In this document: positions 32,513 through 44,327 of the stretch, in pieces
How the letters are laid out: each line of letters begins with the position of its first letter
Position numbering within the stretch: the stretch's first letter is position 1
Source of the DNA: Amborella trichopoda
Taxonomy: Eukaryota; Streptophyta; Magnoliopsida; Amborellales; Amborellaceae
Direction of reading: 5' to 3'
Length of the DNA stretch: 64,000 bases
Assembly (NCBI RefSeq): GCF_000471905.2
Contig: NW_006499207.1
Location: 3,741,622-3,805,621, forward strand
Notes under the pieces: model-generated
What the model was told of the DNA's origin: nothing
Database searches by the model: none
Seen by the model: the letters and a program-made list of their open reading frames with translations, nothing else
Made by a program: the position numbers and the translations under genes

Positions 32513-33080
32513 CAAAGGGTGTCAGCATTCCTTTGCCCTCATTCAACCCTTGGTTGCTGGATGGCTCGCAATACATTTTCCTTATAATCTAATGAGCTGC
32601 AGGACCATAAAAATCCCATTTTTGGTATTACTGCAATATTTATAAAAGGATTTCTTCGAGGATTCTCTTGAACAAGTGTTACCCGAGTTTTTGTGGCGAA
32701 ACCTGGTCAAGGAGTGGGAACAGGCTTTGAGGAGGCAACTCCCTTCATTTTAGCTTTTCCTTTTCCTATGACTTCAACTTGATTGAGCAGGTCTTGTATC
32801 TGTTCTTTTAGCTCAGTGATAATAGCTTGTCTTTAAACTTCATATTGTTGTTCAGGAGTGCCAATGAAGTCATGAGCAGGGGAAGAAGGACCACTTATCG
32901 CTTTTTGATGGGCAACTTGATTTTCCATCACAGGGGTTGGGAAATGCCAGACCCTTTGGGACTCTTGCATGTAATTGGCTTGATCTCTAAGGAAAGCACT
33001 ATCCTCCTTCCTTTTGAGGATTGGGATATGAAAGACATCATGAATTTGCAAGACCTTGGGGGAATCTTGTCGATAGGGAG
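32513..33080 (-). pseudogene. KVLHIP-repeat / coiled-coil region of host pol, copy F1
   Basis: The minus-strand frame holds further copies of the motif seen at 56,281-56,703 (KVLQIH..FHIP, HFPTPVMENQ), then PAHDFIG and a Lys/Glu/Leu-rich potential coiled coil (ITELKEQ-type, with a stop before it). It lies between protease and RT in the reconstructed order. A second diverged copy (F2) is at 52,565-53,128. Function is unknown; I see no catalytic motif. Confidence 0.6.
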
Positions 33081-34377
33081 TGTTTGAACACATTTTTCAG
33101 CACCTTGGTCCGTGATGCCAAATAAAGAGGAAGCAAGTCAATAAAGCCTGACAAAATAATGGAAATTTTGACAGTCTCAGAATTACCTCAGAACTGGTCA
33201 AGATCTTCATAAGCACTCAAAAAAGCCACCTGCCAAGTTTCATCATAATCTGACATGTTTAAGGCAGTGATCACAAAGAAAACATTTCAGAAAAATTGGC
33301 CTCTAACACCCTGAAATGGAACCCGAATATTTTTGGTACGTCAAATTGCTATGGGACCACTGTCATTGGATCTGTCACAGTCAAAAACCCCCATGAATCA
33401 AGTTTCGGCTTAATCGGGAGCTTCAAGACAAAGTTATGGGTAAAATACCAAAAAGGGGGAGGCCGCATACTATTCCCGTGTCGCCACCCTACACCAAAAC
33501 ACCATTAAAGGTGGCTGTTTTCACAGTCACGGGCGGTGACTTTCGAGGCCTATATATCACTAGTTTGGAGTTGGATCGAGCTAGTGTGTTTGTCTCGTCA
33601 AGACGAGCGTTTTGATATTTGGTATGCTCCGCAATGACGTTTGAGCAGGGAGAAAAACTAGAGAGAAGTTGCTGATTAGTGAAGAAAGTTGCAAAAAATT
33701 CAGTAGCAGCATGCCACACTCTGGTGGCCAAATCACGAGGCTCACATACTGGATTGACGTGAAACTAATTGCATTATGTGCGCAAGGTCTGAGGCTATCT
33801 CTAGTCTGAACCCGACATACGATGAACGGTTCGATCTCACACACAAAGGCATTGAAGCTGCTGTAATTTTTGGCTGCCTGATTTCAAGATTCCGGCCAAA
33901 ATCCAAGACGATAAAATCTTCGTCCGGACACGAAATTGAGCTACGTTTGTTGCAACGTGATCGTGATGGCATGATCAGTGTGATTCGATGAGGAAACTGA
34001 AGAAAAACATCTAGGAACGAGCACACTATCGATCCAAAGTTTTCAATCTTCATCCAAAATTCAAGTATCATGATCATGGCTTAAAACATGATTCATGGCT
34101 CAAGATTGGTATCAAATCAATCACCATGCCGAGCCCCACATGAAAACAATCATCTTTTGATGAAACGGGCATAAGAGCAATCCCAGATCAGTCACGGAAG
34201 ATCACGCAAGTTCTTGCGTAGCAGTAGGGACTGTAATGAAATTCAACACATTGTTAGGCAAAGGCAAAACAATCCTTTTGCACCTATTTTTAGAATTTTT
34301 TTAAATTTTTTTAAATTTGAATTATCTTTACTTCTAGGTAATTTTTGGGTGTCCACTCATGTCTGGGCCCAATTACA

Positions 34378-34385
34378 TATAAATA
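34378..34385 (+). promoter_or_regulatory. TATA box of LTR A
   Basis: TATAAATA in the context GGGCCCAATTACATATAAAT. The equivalent positions in LTR B (TATATAA, 50,134-50,140) and LTR C (TATATAAATA, 54,435-54,444) are conserved, as is the downstream AAAGAACACAC. Confidence 0.7.
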
Positions 34386-34869
34386 GGCAAAGCTAAATTG
34401 TAAAGAACACACATACACAATTCTTCAATATTCAATAAAGCCTTCAATTTTTGTTTGAGTTCGTGGGTGCATCTTGGAGAGAGAGAGAGGAGAGAGAAGA
34501 AAAGGGCCAATACCCCTCGATAAGATAACTTTCTCTCTCCTCCCCTCTGTCTCTCTCTTATTTTCTCGTCTCTCTCTCTTGCTCTCTCCTCTTTTCTCAT
34601 CTCTCTCTTTTTTCTCATATTTTCTCATTCCTATCTCTCTTTCTCTCGCCTCTTTTCTCATCTCTATCTCCTTTTCTCTCCTCTTTTCTGATCTTTATCT
34701 CTTTCTCTCTCTTTCTCCTCTGGTCTATCCTATCCCTTTTTCCCTGCTTCTCTTTCTCCATCCACGCATGGCGGGTCTATCGTCTTGTGTAACGCCTTCC
34801 TGTTCACGAGACATGAATAGTGGGCGGGGCCTTAACCTGGATGGCGGCTAGGCCTCTGTCAAAGTTCTC

Positions 34870-35345
34870 TCCCTTCTCTCTTTGACCACAGATGGTGCTA
34901 AGCCCTCTCTTCTCTCTCTTCGATCACAGACAATGATAACCTATCGCTGCCTGTGTTCCCTCTCTTCTCTCTCTTTGATCACAGATGTCGCTAACCTATC
35001 ACCGCTTGTGTTCCCTCTCTTCTATCTCTTTGATCACAGACGGCGCTAACCTATCGCTGCCTGCATTCCCTCTCTTCTCTCTCTTCGATCATAGATGGCG
35101 CTAAACTATCGCCGCCTGCATTCCCTCTCCTTCTCTCTCTTCAGTCACAGATGATGCTAACTTATTGCTGCCTGTGCTTCCCTTTTTCTTTCTTCTCTTC
35201 TGTCACAGATGGCGCTAGCCTATCGCTACCTGTGTTTCCCCTCGCTTCTCTCTTCTGTCACAAATGGTGCGAGCCTATCGTCGCCTGTATTCGATCTCTT
35301 TCTCTTCCTTCTGTCACAACCGGTGCAAGCCCATTGCCGCTTGTG
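34870..35345 (+). repeat. ~56-bp tandem repeat inside LTR A
   Basis: GATCACAGATGGCGCTAACC-type starts recur at about 34,883, 34,921, 34,977, 35,032, 35,088, 35,143, 35,200, 35,257 and 35,312, mostly 55-57 bases apart. Each unit ends in CCCTCTCTTCTCTCTCTTC. Equivalent arrays lie in LTR B (about 50,595-51,090) and LTR C (about 54,925-55,400). Confidence 0.85.
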
Positions 35346-36190
35346 TTCTTTCTGTCTATTCTCTCTTTATTTCCCAGCCAGCATAAGCCATCATCATCTG
35401 AGTTTTCTCTCTCCTCTTATTCTGTCTCCTTTCCTTCCTTTCTCTCTCTTCTTCTTCTCTCATGGTTTTCTCTCCTATTATGCTTCTTATTCTCTTTTCT
35501 CTTATTTTCTTCTTCTTCTTCTTCTCTTCTCTCTTTCTATTCTTTTTCTTTAGCCTTCAATGGTAGTCCTATTGTCTAGCCATAATGTTTGTGCCGATTA
35601 GAGTTATTATGCCCGCTTTATTTCCACGACAACTAGCAATTGCGTCTAGCTAGTCGTTATTTGGTACTGTCATCTAGTAGTAATTCTGTTGAGCAGGTCT
35701 AAGTTATCGAGCCCGTTTTACTACCACATCAGGTCAATTACCTACTAGTTTAGTCACTGTGTCGGTCTCACCGTCCGGTCAAACTCTTATAACCCCAATC
35801 TTTCTTCTCTCACTCTTCTCTTCCTCTTTTTGAATGTGCACAGCCGTGTATGTTCCTGAAAGGCAAGGTGGGGTCCCTTGACCCACTTGTCTTATAACGT
35901 TTGCCATGTGTGTGTAATTGTAGAAATAAGAGAATACATGCCAAGGGAGTTGATTCCGAACTAGTTTTACGACTGAGGAGCTTTCTTCGTGATCTAAGAG
36001 GGCATCCACGCAAGCCAGCTTGAGTGAGTTCCGATCTTAAATTCCTCTCTCATCGGTTGGTCCACCTGCCTTTGCTTTTGAGCAAGGTTCTCGAGATAGC
36101 AATCTCAAGTCTAGGGTTCCCAGGAAACCCGAGACACATGCCGCCTGATCATCTGGATACGGATGGCGAGATCGAGGTACCAAACTAGCT

Positions 36191-36208
36191 TGGCGACTCC
36201 ACTGGGGA
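36191..36208 (+). promoter_or_regulatory. Primer binding site, tRNA-Arg-like
   Basis: TGGCGACTCCACTGGGGA starts three bases after the LTR A end. The first ten bases match the complement of a plant tRNA-Arg 3' end (CGACTCC + CCA), and the later TGGG also fits. This sequence is typical of Tat/Ogre elements. The tRNA identity is inferred from memory. Confidence 0.75.
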
Positions 36209-37558
36209 TTTACTACCCCTTACTCAGATCGTACTTGTTTGACTAGTTTTCCTTTCTGTTTTCCTATTTTCACACCTCAATTATGGTTTTGGAGTTTTGT
36301 AATCCATTTATCTGGATCAGAGACTTCCTTATCCCCACATTTGTGAGTGTCCCTAGGGAACAAGTTCCTTCAACTTAGTTCCCAACCTTCCTCTTGAGCA
36401 AAGACCCTGCACCGAGCTCCCAAGTCTTAACATGGATCGGTGTGAGGTGGGACTTAAAGGTCCCTCACTCCCCATCTCCTAGCTCGGGTGGGACTTCCAT
36501 CAAGCTCCTCCTACATCGGCAGCACGTCTGTTGTCGCACACAGCATGCACTCTGCCATCGGCAAGTCACTTGTCGGTCATATTGTCGAGGTACACCGGAA
36601 GGCTGCCTAGTCCCTTGCTGTAAAAGGCAAGAAAGTTGCCATTGCTTCTGTGGGTCGCCGCAAGGCTACCCCCCACATTCCTGCACCACCACCAGTCTCT
36701 ATCTCTAGAGGCTCGACACATAGAGGCGGAGACCCTGGGGCCTCCACCTCTCGTACACACCATAAGGCTCGTGGGTCGTCCACACTAGCTACACCTCGCG
36801 GCAACCCTTATGTTACCTCGCGTCAGCGTCCAAGATCAGACTTTCCAAGGTCAGGTCTTGTACACGTTGTTCATATGCGTCCCACTGCTCGGGGCAACAC
36901 TGTCATTGTGCCAACTCGAGTACACAAGAGACAATCTTCTCGTCCTCCTACTTCGCACACACAAGTGCACCCTATAGGGGGTTGGTCTCCACCTGTTCTC
37001 TTACAGACACTTGCTCGCAGTTCTTAGCCTCTTAAGGTCAGACCACTTGCTCGAGCCCAGGCTGACCCCCTGGTTGCCTGTGAGCCTTCTTCGAGGGGCG
37101 CACACGTGCCGCTGTCATAGACAGTCCCTCACCCTCGACTCTGGCGTCCTCATGAGTTTGCTCCTGCCTGCTCTTCATTCTGTGAGCAAGCACCTCCAGC
37201 CTTGGTGCTCGAAGACCTTCCCCAAGAGTACCATCTTGAACTAGCCCTATCACTTTGGTCATGTATCTAGAGCCCACAAGAGAGCTCGGGGTAAAGACCT
37301 GATGGAAGATCAAGTCCTTCATCCTCCCAAGCCCAGTTAACTCCAGTCCCTGGCCCTCATCCTTTGTCGCATCTGATGGAGATAACTCTCTCTTGTGCAA
37401 GAAGAGCCGACCAGCCGCAGTCCCGATCACAGTTTTGGCACAAGGTACATCAAAACCTCAAAGCTAAATGTGATAGGGGCTTGTAAATTTTTACCTAGGC
37501 AGTCGGGGCAACCAGATTTGATGACCGTCTTTGCTTGAATCCCATCTACCCTCTTCAG
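36209..37558 (+). other. Leader region with two decayed open frames
   Basis: The leader is about 1.35 kb. Frames at 36,394-36,708 and 36,650-37,027 are Pro/Arg/Ser/Thr-rich (KATPHIPAPPPVS, GGDPGASTSRTHHKA). A diverged copy of the same leader after LTR B (51,967-52,559) keeps comparable frames (SSQVLTWIG.RWDLKVPHS in both). Ogre-type elements can carry an extra ORF upstream of gag, and this could be its remnant. No function is recognisable. Confidence 0.45.
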
Positions 37559-39190
37559 ATGACGACGCCTGAAGAAGAAGTCCATGAGCCCTGCATCGTG
37601 ATTAGTGTTCTAGAAACCACCCAGCCACTCAGCAGCAACGATCCCAAGACCATCGAGAACCGGTCCTCACGCGATTGGCATATAAGAGTCGAGTCCAGTC
37701 GGGGCATGCTGACCCCTTGCTAACTGACCTGCTGCATGCGACCCGTCAAGTTTGCGAGCCCTCAAATTGTCAGCGTGATGGTTATCAACGAACCTGACTT
37801 GCAGGAAGAGCGCATAAACAAGTTTGAAGATATGGTGCACACAATGATGGAGAAGATCGATCGTATAGACGCCGCACGACAATCAACTAACCATGAGGTC
37901 AATTCCCACCACTCAGATGGTTCACCTCCAAGGCAGTCCCTTCCCTCTGCCTCACAGGACAATTATGTTCCTTACCCCGTCTCGCAGGCAGGCATTGATG
38001 CTATGGTAATCCATAGCTTAAAGAACAGACAAATTCTAGGGATACAGGGTGCAATGCCTTATCAAAGGCCGTACCCTTCATACATTGATCAGGTCTTGTT
38101 TCCCTCAGATTAAAAGAAAGGGAAGTTTCCCCTATTCAACGGAACCACCTCCCCGCACCAGCATATCGCCCATTTTCAAGCAACGTGCCAAGAAACAACA
38201 GCTGATGGGAGGCTCCTTCTCTGTCAGTTTGTTGAAACCCTTGACGACTTATCTTTTCAGTGGTATGTTCGACTTCCCCCAAACTCGGTGCATACTTGAG
38301 AGGAAATGGAGAAAATGTTCCACCATTATTTTTATGAGGTCGAGAGAGAGGTTCAAACTATTGAGCTTCTCACCCTGACCCAAGACCCAGATGAGCCCGT
38401 GGGTCAATTCATATCAAGATGGTGAAATTTGGCCGCTCATTATCTCAATCCCATGCCTGAGAAGGAAGTAGTTCAAACTTGTGTATGGAACATGCGACCC
38501 GAGATTGCTCTACTTGTCGAGGCCTTCAATCTGACTTCCATGTCAGAGCTGATCTCTAAATCGGTTCGCATAGAAAGCCTATCATGCCACCACGGCGGGT
38601 CACGACAACAGCCTGCAAGCTCGGGAAACAACCGGAGCAATGGTAATGCTCGAAATAACACCCGGGGCAGCCAACAAAAAGGAGTGATCAGTGTAGCCGT
38701 CACAGTCAGTAATCCAAAGAAGGCTGCCTCCCAAACTTTGTACCTCTCTAAAGGGGTAAGCACAGCGAAGACACCTCAGGTAGGAAAACAACAACAGTCA
38801 TACAACTGAGTTCCCCCACCTGTCAACGTTAATTGGAATGACTATTGGACCAGGTATAGGAATAAGGTCTACCCCTGCGCTATTTCGATTAAAGTTGGAA
38901 TAAAACATGATTGAGCTTCCAGCGACCAAGGTCCCTGAGCAAGCTGGGCTCAATACTCAGGCAAATTACTGTGCCTACCATTGAAGAGTCGGCCACCCCA
39001 TAGATGACTACTTCATGCTAAAAGATATCATCGAGGCCTTGATTCAGAAGGGTCAAATCAAGCTTGAAGAGTTAAAGACGGCATTCGGAGCATCATAGGC
39101 CTCCCATGCAGTAACCGTCTAAGAGGAGGATGATGCCCCCGATATCCTTCACACCTTCTTTGTTATAATGCTCTAAGAAGACCTAATCAT
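37559..39190 (+). pseudogene. gag of the plus-strand Tat/Ogre element
   Basis: It probably starts at MTTPEEEVHEP (37,559). The main frame runs to 38,113, stops, and continues in the same phase through the capsid-like core (FQWYVRLPPNS, then GQFISRW near 38,420) to 38,809 (EKEVVQTCVWNMRPEIA..., with an N/G/S/Q-rich tail). After a frame change it shows YCAYH..VGHP...LK..IEALIQKGQIKLEEL at about 38,965-39,075. That is the Tat-type C/H motif, here with a stop inside and a Cys replaced by Tyr. Gag would form the particle and package RNA. Several stops make this copy dead. A similar gag is on the minus strand at 59,704-61,110. Confidence 0.7.
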
Positions 39191-39230
39191 CCCAAAACTG
39201 GCAAGGCAGCCTCGACATCTTGCTCAGTGG

Positions 39231-40057
39231 ATGAAGGACCGTTGGTGCCCGTATCACCAGATATGGGGCCACAACCTATGCGAATGCACCAGTTTCCATA
39301 GTATAATCGTAAAGAAAATACGGGAATGTCAGGAGTCTTATGACGTACCAGTAAGTGATCCCCAAGCCACTGCTCCACCGGTGCAAGAGGGCCAAACGAC
39401 ACAAGACTCGCTTAATGACAATTCAGATCCTGTTGAACCATCTACTTCCCAACCATGGACAGTCCACCACGAGAGAAGTAGACTCAAGTGTGTAAGGCGA
39501 GAAGCAATTAACCAAGCTAGGGCTGTTCACAAGCCTAGTGAGACAAGTCAAGCACCACCTCAGAAAACCAGAACGAGATGGGCACCAAGGGCTACTCGTC
39601 GGAAAAACAAGATGGCTCAGCCGCCAGTTGAGCAGGAATTTCTCAGGCCCCATCCCCCACTGCCAACTTTATTGAACTTTATCCCTGACATGATCCTCCT
39701 TCCTTCTCCATCCCATCATGAGTACGCCCCTAAGTCATCTTCTCCTCAGAGCATATTCAATGAGGGTGACAATGTTAAAAGCACTCCCCAATGGTCTAAG
39801 CAAGGGAAAGACTTAAAAGACCCCCCCTGCACATGTCCAACCCTAGTGATGACGTAAAACGCTGCTCAGATCGGTCGGATAAGGGGAATGACCTTAAAAG
39901 TCCCCCACTTTCTGACCCATCTCCTCCTTATTCTTTTGCTTCTAATCCTTCCTCTTCTATGTCTCCTGTAGGTACAACCTTCAAATGTCCAGAATTCAAA
40001 GCTCTTGACAAAGAATTTGAAGGAATCAACATAAGCAAGATGCAACGGAGGCGCTGA
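39231..40057 (+). pseudogene. gag-pol linker with second C/H motif
   Basis: The frame 39,231-39,857 begins MKDRWCPYHQIWGHNLCEC, a second CxxH...GH...C motif like WCQYHQLKGHDLFHC in the host element (59,220). It continues as Pro/Ser/Lys-rich linker (GKDLKDPPC), with a frameshift to 39,833-40,057 that ends ALDKEFEGINISKMQRRR. That tail is the counterpart of ALNEELKSCNTNKRQSR at 58,294-58,360. The order is the same in both elements. In the host element a protease follows; here none is seen before RT. Confidence 0.6.
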
Positions 40058-40451
40058 AAAAGACCCTGGCCTAGGCAGTTGGATTCTTAAAAGTCACTGA
40101 TGCCCTGGTAGTTAAAGCTAAGGAAGAGCCATCCTCTTTAAAGAAACACCAAAAGTCGAAGTCAAAGAAACCCCAGTGGTCCCCTGAGCCCAACCTTGAG
40201 CAGAGACTTAGAGAATCGAGGGACCAGAGCTTTTATTCTCAAGAGGCTTGCCACATGGTACAAGTCCATAAAGTATCAGCTGGCATGAGGTAAACACCGC
40301 CAACACCTGGGCAAAGACCAGGTGATTCATACGAGTACACTTCTCGCGTCACAATTTCTGAATCTCAATTTCTAAGATCCTACAACCTGATATGCTTCCC
40401 ACGTTTGAGGTTGACCCTTCTGCCACTCAGTTCATGAAAGGCGTATAAATC

Positions 40452-41357
40452 ATGACCTACTCTGAAGCCCTATTGGAGGTAGAGATGTCAGGGTCGTGGG
40501 TCTCTGCACTTGAGGTTGATGGAAAGACCTCTAAAAACAACGAGGAAGAGTTGCAAGAGGCTCCAGAAGAATGGGAAGAAGGATGTCAAGCTACTGCTGA
40601 CGAGCTCGAAGAAATAAATCTAGGAGATGAAGCTGATCTTAGGCCTAATTTTATCTCGACAAATACGTCTCCAGAAGAGAAAGAAAATTTCACTACTTTC
40701 CTGCGAGCAAACCAAGACATTTTTGCTTGGCATTACCATGAGATGCATGAGTTAGACCCTCAAGTCGTTGTTCATTGTTTGGGCATCAATCCGACTATCA
40801 AACCCGTCAAACAAAAATTGAGAAGGTTCAAGCCTGACCTCGAGATGCTTATAGATGCCAAGGTGACCAAACTCAGACAAGCAGGCTTCATTCGTGAAGT
40901 CAAGTACCTGAAATCACTAGTAAATATTTTTCCAGTCAAGAAGAAGAATGGCCAAATCACGGTTTGCATTGATTTCCATGACCTCAATACTGCATGTCCC
41001 AAAGATGACTTCCCGTTGCCATTCACCGAGATGCTCATCGACTCTACGACTCACTGTCAAATCTTTTCTTTCATGGACGAGTACTCTGGGTATAATAAAA
41101 TACCGATGGCGCCCGAAGATGAGGAAACCACTGCGTTCTTAACTCCGAAAGGGGTCTTTTGTTACACAATGATGCCTTTTAGATTAAAGAATGCTGGTGC
41201 CACATACCAGAGAGCAATGACGACCACCTTCAAAGATATGATGCACAAAGAGGTGGAGTGTTATGTAGACGACTTGGTGGTAAAATCTGAAGAGAAGGAT
41301 GCTCATATGAGAGACCTTGAAAAGGTATTCGAGCGACTATGCCTTCATCGACTTTAA
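40452..41357 (+). pseudogene. Reverse transcriptase (Tat-lineage), 5' part
   Basis: A 301-codon frame. Residues 45-110 are the pre-RT region (GCQATADELEE, FLRANQDIFAWHYHEM). RT motifs follow: AGFIREV..... VNIFPVKKKNG (144-167), VCIDFHDLNTACPKDDFPLP (171-190), FSFMDEYSGYNKI (205-217, catalytic Asp 209), FCYTMMPFRLKNAGATYQR (236-254) and YVDDLVVKS (271-279, Asp 273-274). All three catalytic aspartates are kept. The frame ends in a TAA at 41,355 inside the connection; RT sequence continues in phase (FGVRSEKFLGFIV) with further stops up to about 41,640. The enzyme would copy element RNA into DNA. This copy cannot make a full protein. Confidence 0.92.
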
Positions 41358-41639
41358 ATGAACCAGCTGAAATGCGCTTTTGGGGTGCGTTCAGAAAAGT
41401 TCTTGGGGTTCATTGTCAGACATCGAGTGCTTGAAGTTGAGCTAGTCAAGATCAAGGCGATTCAAGAAATGCCGTTACCAACTACACTACGAGAATTGCG
41501 CTCTCTTCAAGGGTAGTTGGCTTACATCTGCAGGTTCATCTCAAATCTCTCAAGTCATTGTAAACCCTTCACACACCTGTTGAAGAAGGATAACCCATTC
41601 ATCTGGGGTGAAGCATGTCAGACAGCTCTTGATGACATC

Positions 41640-41972
41640 TAACAATATTTACTCAACCCTCCAGTGCTCTCTTCACCAGTGTTGGGAAAACCTTTCATTC
41701 TATTCATGACCGCTCTGGAAGAGTCACTCGGGGTATTGTTGGTACAAAACAATGACGAGGGAAAAGAGACTACACTATACTATCTCAGCCGCAGGATGCA
41801 AGGGGCCAAGAAGAATTATCCCCCTATAGGGAAAATGTGCTTGACCTTGATCTTTGCAGTACAAAAACTTCACCACTACTTACTTGGTCATGAAGTAAAA
41901 CTTATATCAAAAGCAGATCCTGTAAAGTTTCTCATGACATACCCGTGCCTGTCAGGTTATCTTGCCAAGTAG
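41640..41972 (+). pseudogene. RNase H domain next to RT
   Basis: VLGKPFILFMTALEESLGVLLVQ, TLYYLSRRMQGAKKNYPPIGKMCLTLIFAVQKLHHYLLGHEVKLISKADPVKFLM are the RNase H signatures of gypsy RT proteins (first acidic position replaced: TALEES instead of the common A(S/T)D). It stops at 41,972 after LSGYLAK. Role: removal of the RNA template. The missing Asp and the stops indicate decay. Confidence 0.8.
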
Positions 41973-42060
41973 GCATTACTGCTAATGTAATTTGACATCA
42001 CATGTCCCATAAAATGCCATCAAGGGCCAAGCCCTGGTTGATTTTCTTGTAGCACACCCT

Positions 42061-42505
42061 GTGTCGACGGAATCTCCATTATCAAGCGACCTCCTTGATG
42101 AAGAAGTATTATGGGTAGAGCTTATTCATGCGTGGGAATTGTACTTCGATGGAGCCTTCCAATCAGACAGAGGTGGTGCCGGAGTGGTATTCCTAACCCT
42201 GAAAGGAGGAGTATTGCCACTTTCTTTCTCTCTCATCGAGGCTGGTTCCTTTAATGAGGCAGAATATCAAGCCCTTATAATTGGACTAGAGATAGCCTTT
42301 GATCTAGACTTGGAGCAGCTCAAAATCGATGGCGACTCTGAGTTTGTTATTCGCTAGCTCAAAGGAATATATGACGTGAGGAAAGACACTCTCAAGCTTT
42401 ATCACGATACGACAAAATCATTTATGGCCTAGCTTGTGGACGTATCCTTGAGTCACATCCCTAGGAGGCTAAACTCGCAGGCTGATGCACTTGCAAAACT
42501 CGGGG
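42061..42505 (+). pseudogene. Archaeal-type second RNase H (Tat-specific)
   Basis: The frame 42,061-42,357 contains WELYFDGAFQSDRGGAGVVF (Asp 30), AGSFNEAEYQALIIGLEIA (Glu 66/68) and KIDGDSEFVIR (Asp 92), then a stop. The same phase goes on to SHIPRRLNSQADALAKLGA at about 42,450-42,510, containing the last catalytic Asp (QADALA). A complete set of acidic residues in this order is the aRNH domain that marks the Tat/Ogre lineage. It lies between RNase H and integrase, as expected. Confidence 0.85.
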
Positions 42506-42758
42506 CTACAATTCAATTATCCTCATCAAGACCCACACTAGTCTGAGGGCAGAATGGAGACACATTGAACTAAGAACCGAGGTAGATGCGGATGATGAGA
42601 GAAATATCTTCCCCGAGTGCCCTCCTTATCCATTCGGAGAACTTCTCTCAGCTAAATAAGTAATTAAGACTGAACAAGAAATGGCACAATGTCAAGGGGT
42701 TTAGGTTCGAAACCAAGTACCATAATTCTTCGACCCAATATGCGGGGATATTGAGCAG

Positions 42759-44007
42759 GTGGAAGATTGGAGAGAGCCCACCACTAGTTTCCTAAAACAT
42801 AGCATGCTCCTAGAAGATCATGTCAAACGCAATAGTATAAGTCGAATGTCTACCAAATATACCCTCCTTGAAGGAGATGCTCTCGTTAGACGGTCGTTAG
42901 ACGATATTCTTCGTAGATGTGTGGACGTGCAAGAGGCAAATAAAGTGTTAGAAGAAGTACACTTAGGAATATGTGGATTGCATCAGTCTAGTCCCAAGCT
43001 CTATGAACGGATACGCAAGTTGGGATACCATTGGCCTTTCATGATTGCTGATTCCTTAAACTACGCTAAAAAGTGTCAGACGTGCTAAATACACTCTAGC
43101 CTTGTTCATCATCCTCCAGAGCCCTTACACCCTATAGTGGCATCATGACCCTTCTCACAATGGGGAATGGACATTGTAAGTCCTATTGACCCTCCTTCAA
43201 CAATGGATCAGGTCTTTATCCTAGCTGCGACAAATTATTTCTCTAAGTGGGTTGACGCGGTCCCCCTTAAGCAAGTTCTCTAACTTCGTTCGACATCACA
43301 CTGTATACCAATTTGGGGTGCCTGATCAAATTATCTTGGACCATGGTCCTCAATTTCGAAGTCATCATATTGATCTCCTGGTTAATCAGTTTGGTTTTGA
43401 GTGGCAGTACTCGACTATGTACCACCCTCGGGAGAATGGCTTGGCTGAGGCCTTTAATAAGACTCTGTGCAATGTTTTACGAAAATCAGTATCAAAGACG
43501 AAGAAGAACTGGCATGAGAATCATCCCGAAGCACTATGGGCTTATCGTACTACTACACGAAATGCTACTGATTTCACTCCTTATTCTCTGCTCTATGGGG
43601 GTGAAGCAGTTCTACCCCTCAAAATTCAAATCCCTTCACTGCGAGTCGCTATACATCAAGGGCTAACTGAAGGTGAGAAAATCAGACTCCGGTATCAAGA
43701 ATTGGATGCCCTCAACGAAAAGAGGTTGGAGGCTCAACAGAACCTCGAACGCAACCACTAAAGAATGAAGAGGGCCTTTGATAAGTCAGTCAAGGTCCGC
43801 TCATTCGATCGTGGCGATCTAGTTCTAACCGTCAAGAGGCCTATTGTTATGCATGGCCAGCGTAAAGGGAAGTTCGAACTCAAGTGGGAGAGTCCCTTTA
43901 TAGTAAAAAAGGTCTCACCAAATGGAGCCTACATTCTGGCATATCTTGATGGAGAGGAGGCAATGCGCCCTATCAATGGACGATATTTAAATAAATACTA
44001 CCCATGA
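42759..44007 (+). pseudogene. Integrase with C-terminal domain
   Basis: HHCC-type zinc region in 42,759-43,088 (EVHLGICGLHQS ... AKKCQTC). Core: WGMDIVSPIDPP at 43,161 (first Asp), then a frameshift near 43,275; IILDHGPQF (second Asp) and NGLAEAFNK (Glu) lie in 43,252-43,761, with 35 residues between Asp and Glu, the DD35E pattern. After a stop at 43,759, the same phase gives 43,765-44,007 with GDLVLTVKRP and KGKFELKWESPFIV..., a GPF/Y-like C-terminal domain ending PINGRYLNKYYP. No chromodomain follows. Role: insertion of element DNA. Stops and a frameshift inactivate it. Confidence 0.9.
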
Positions 44008-44178
44008 TGCATATTCAAGGAAAGAGACTCAATGAAAAGCAAGTAAGACAATCCAAACAAAGTTTAACTCTTTTTATTGTAGTAAAAAGGAGTTACAAGT
44101 TATAAGCCGAAAACCCCATTATTAGGAAGGCTACAAGTCTCTTGTATTTGAGGAGAAGAGAGCAGTTGACACCAAAAG

Positions 44179-44327
44179 TGTTGCTCTTATATCTGAGGAT
44201 AAGAGGATGGTTACAAACCAAAACCTCCGGTGTTGCTTTTGCATCTGAGCATAAGAGGACGGTTACAAACCAAAACCTGTGGTGTTGCTCTTACATCTGA
44301 GGATAAGAGGATGGTTACTGGCCAAAA
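44179..44327 (+). repeat. ~52-bp tandem repeat, three copies
   Basis: GTGTTGCTCTTATATCTGAG starts at 44,179, with related copies at 44,230 and 44,282. Each runs through AAGAGGATGGTTAC(A/T). Confidence 0.85.

Larger units (their letters stand above)
31946..33080 (-). mobile_element. Host Tat/Ogre element, 3' portion left of the insertion
   Basis: This is the downstream (in the minus-strand sense) part of the element whose upstream part lies at 56,281-61,110. It contains the end of the KVLHIP-motif region (32,513-33,080) and the start of the RT region (32,439-31,966), then stops abruptly near 31,945. The RT core, RNase H and integrase are absent, so the element is 3'-truncated here. The right edge is the GGGAG target site (33,076-33,080) of the inserted element. 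Confidence 0.7.
33081..36187 (+). repeat. 5' LTR (copy A) of the plus-strand Tat/Ogre element
   Basis: Starts TGTTTGAACACATTTTTC and ends ACCAAACTA (CA to TA at the terminus). It is 3,107 bp long and homologous to 48,828-51,966 and 53,129-56,280, with about 12 differences in the first 100 bases against each. TATAAATA is at 34,378-34,385, followed by TTCAATAAAGCC and a long CT-rich tract with a ~56-bp tandem repeat. The Ser/Leu/Phe-rich frames in this tract are not genes. Confidence 0.9.

Noticed and set aside
34474..35579. Long Ser/Leu/Phe-rich open frames
   Set aside because: They arise from CT-rich simple sequence inside LTR A. The same happens in LTR B and C, and no domain is present.
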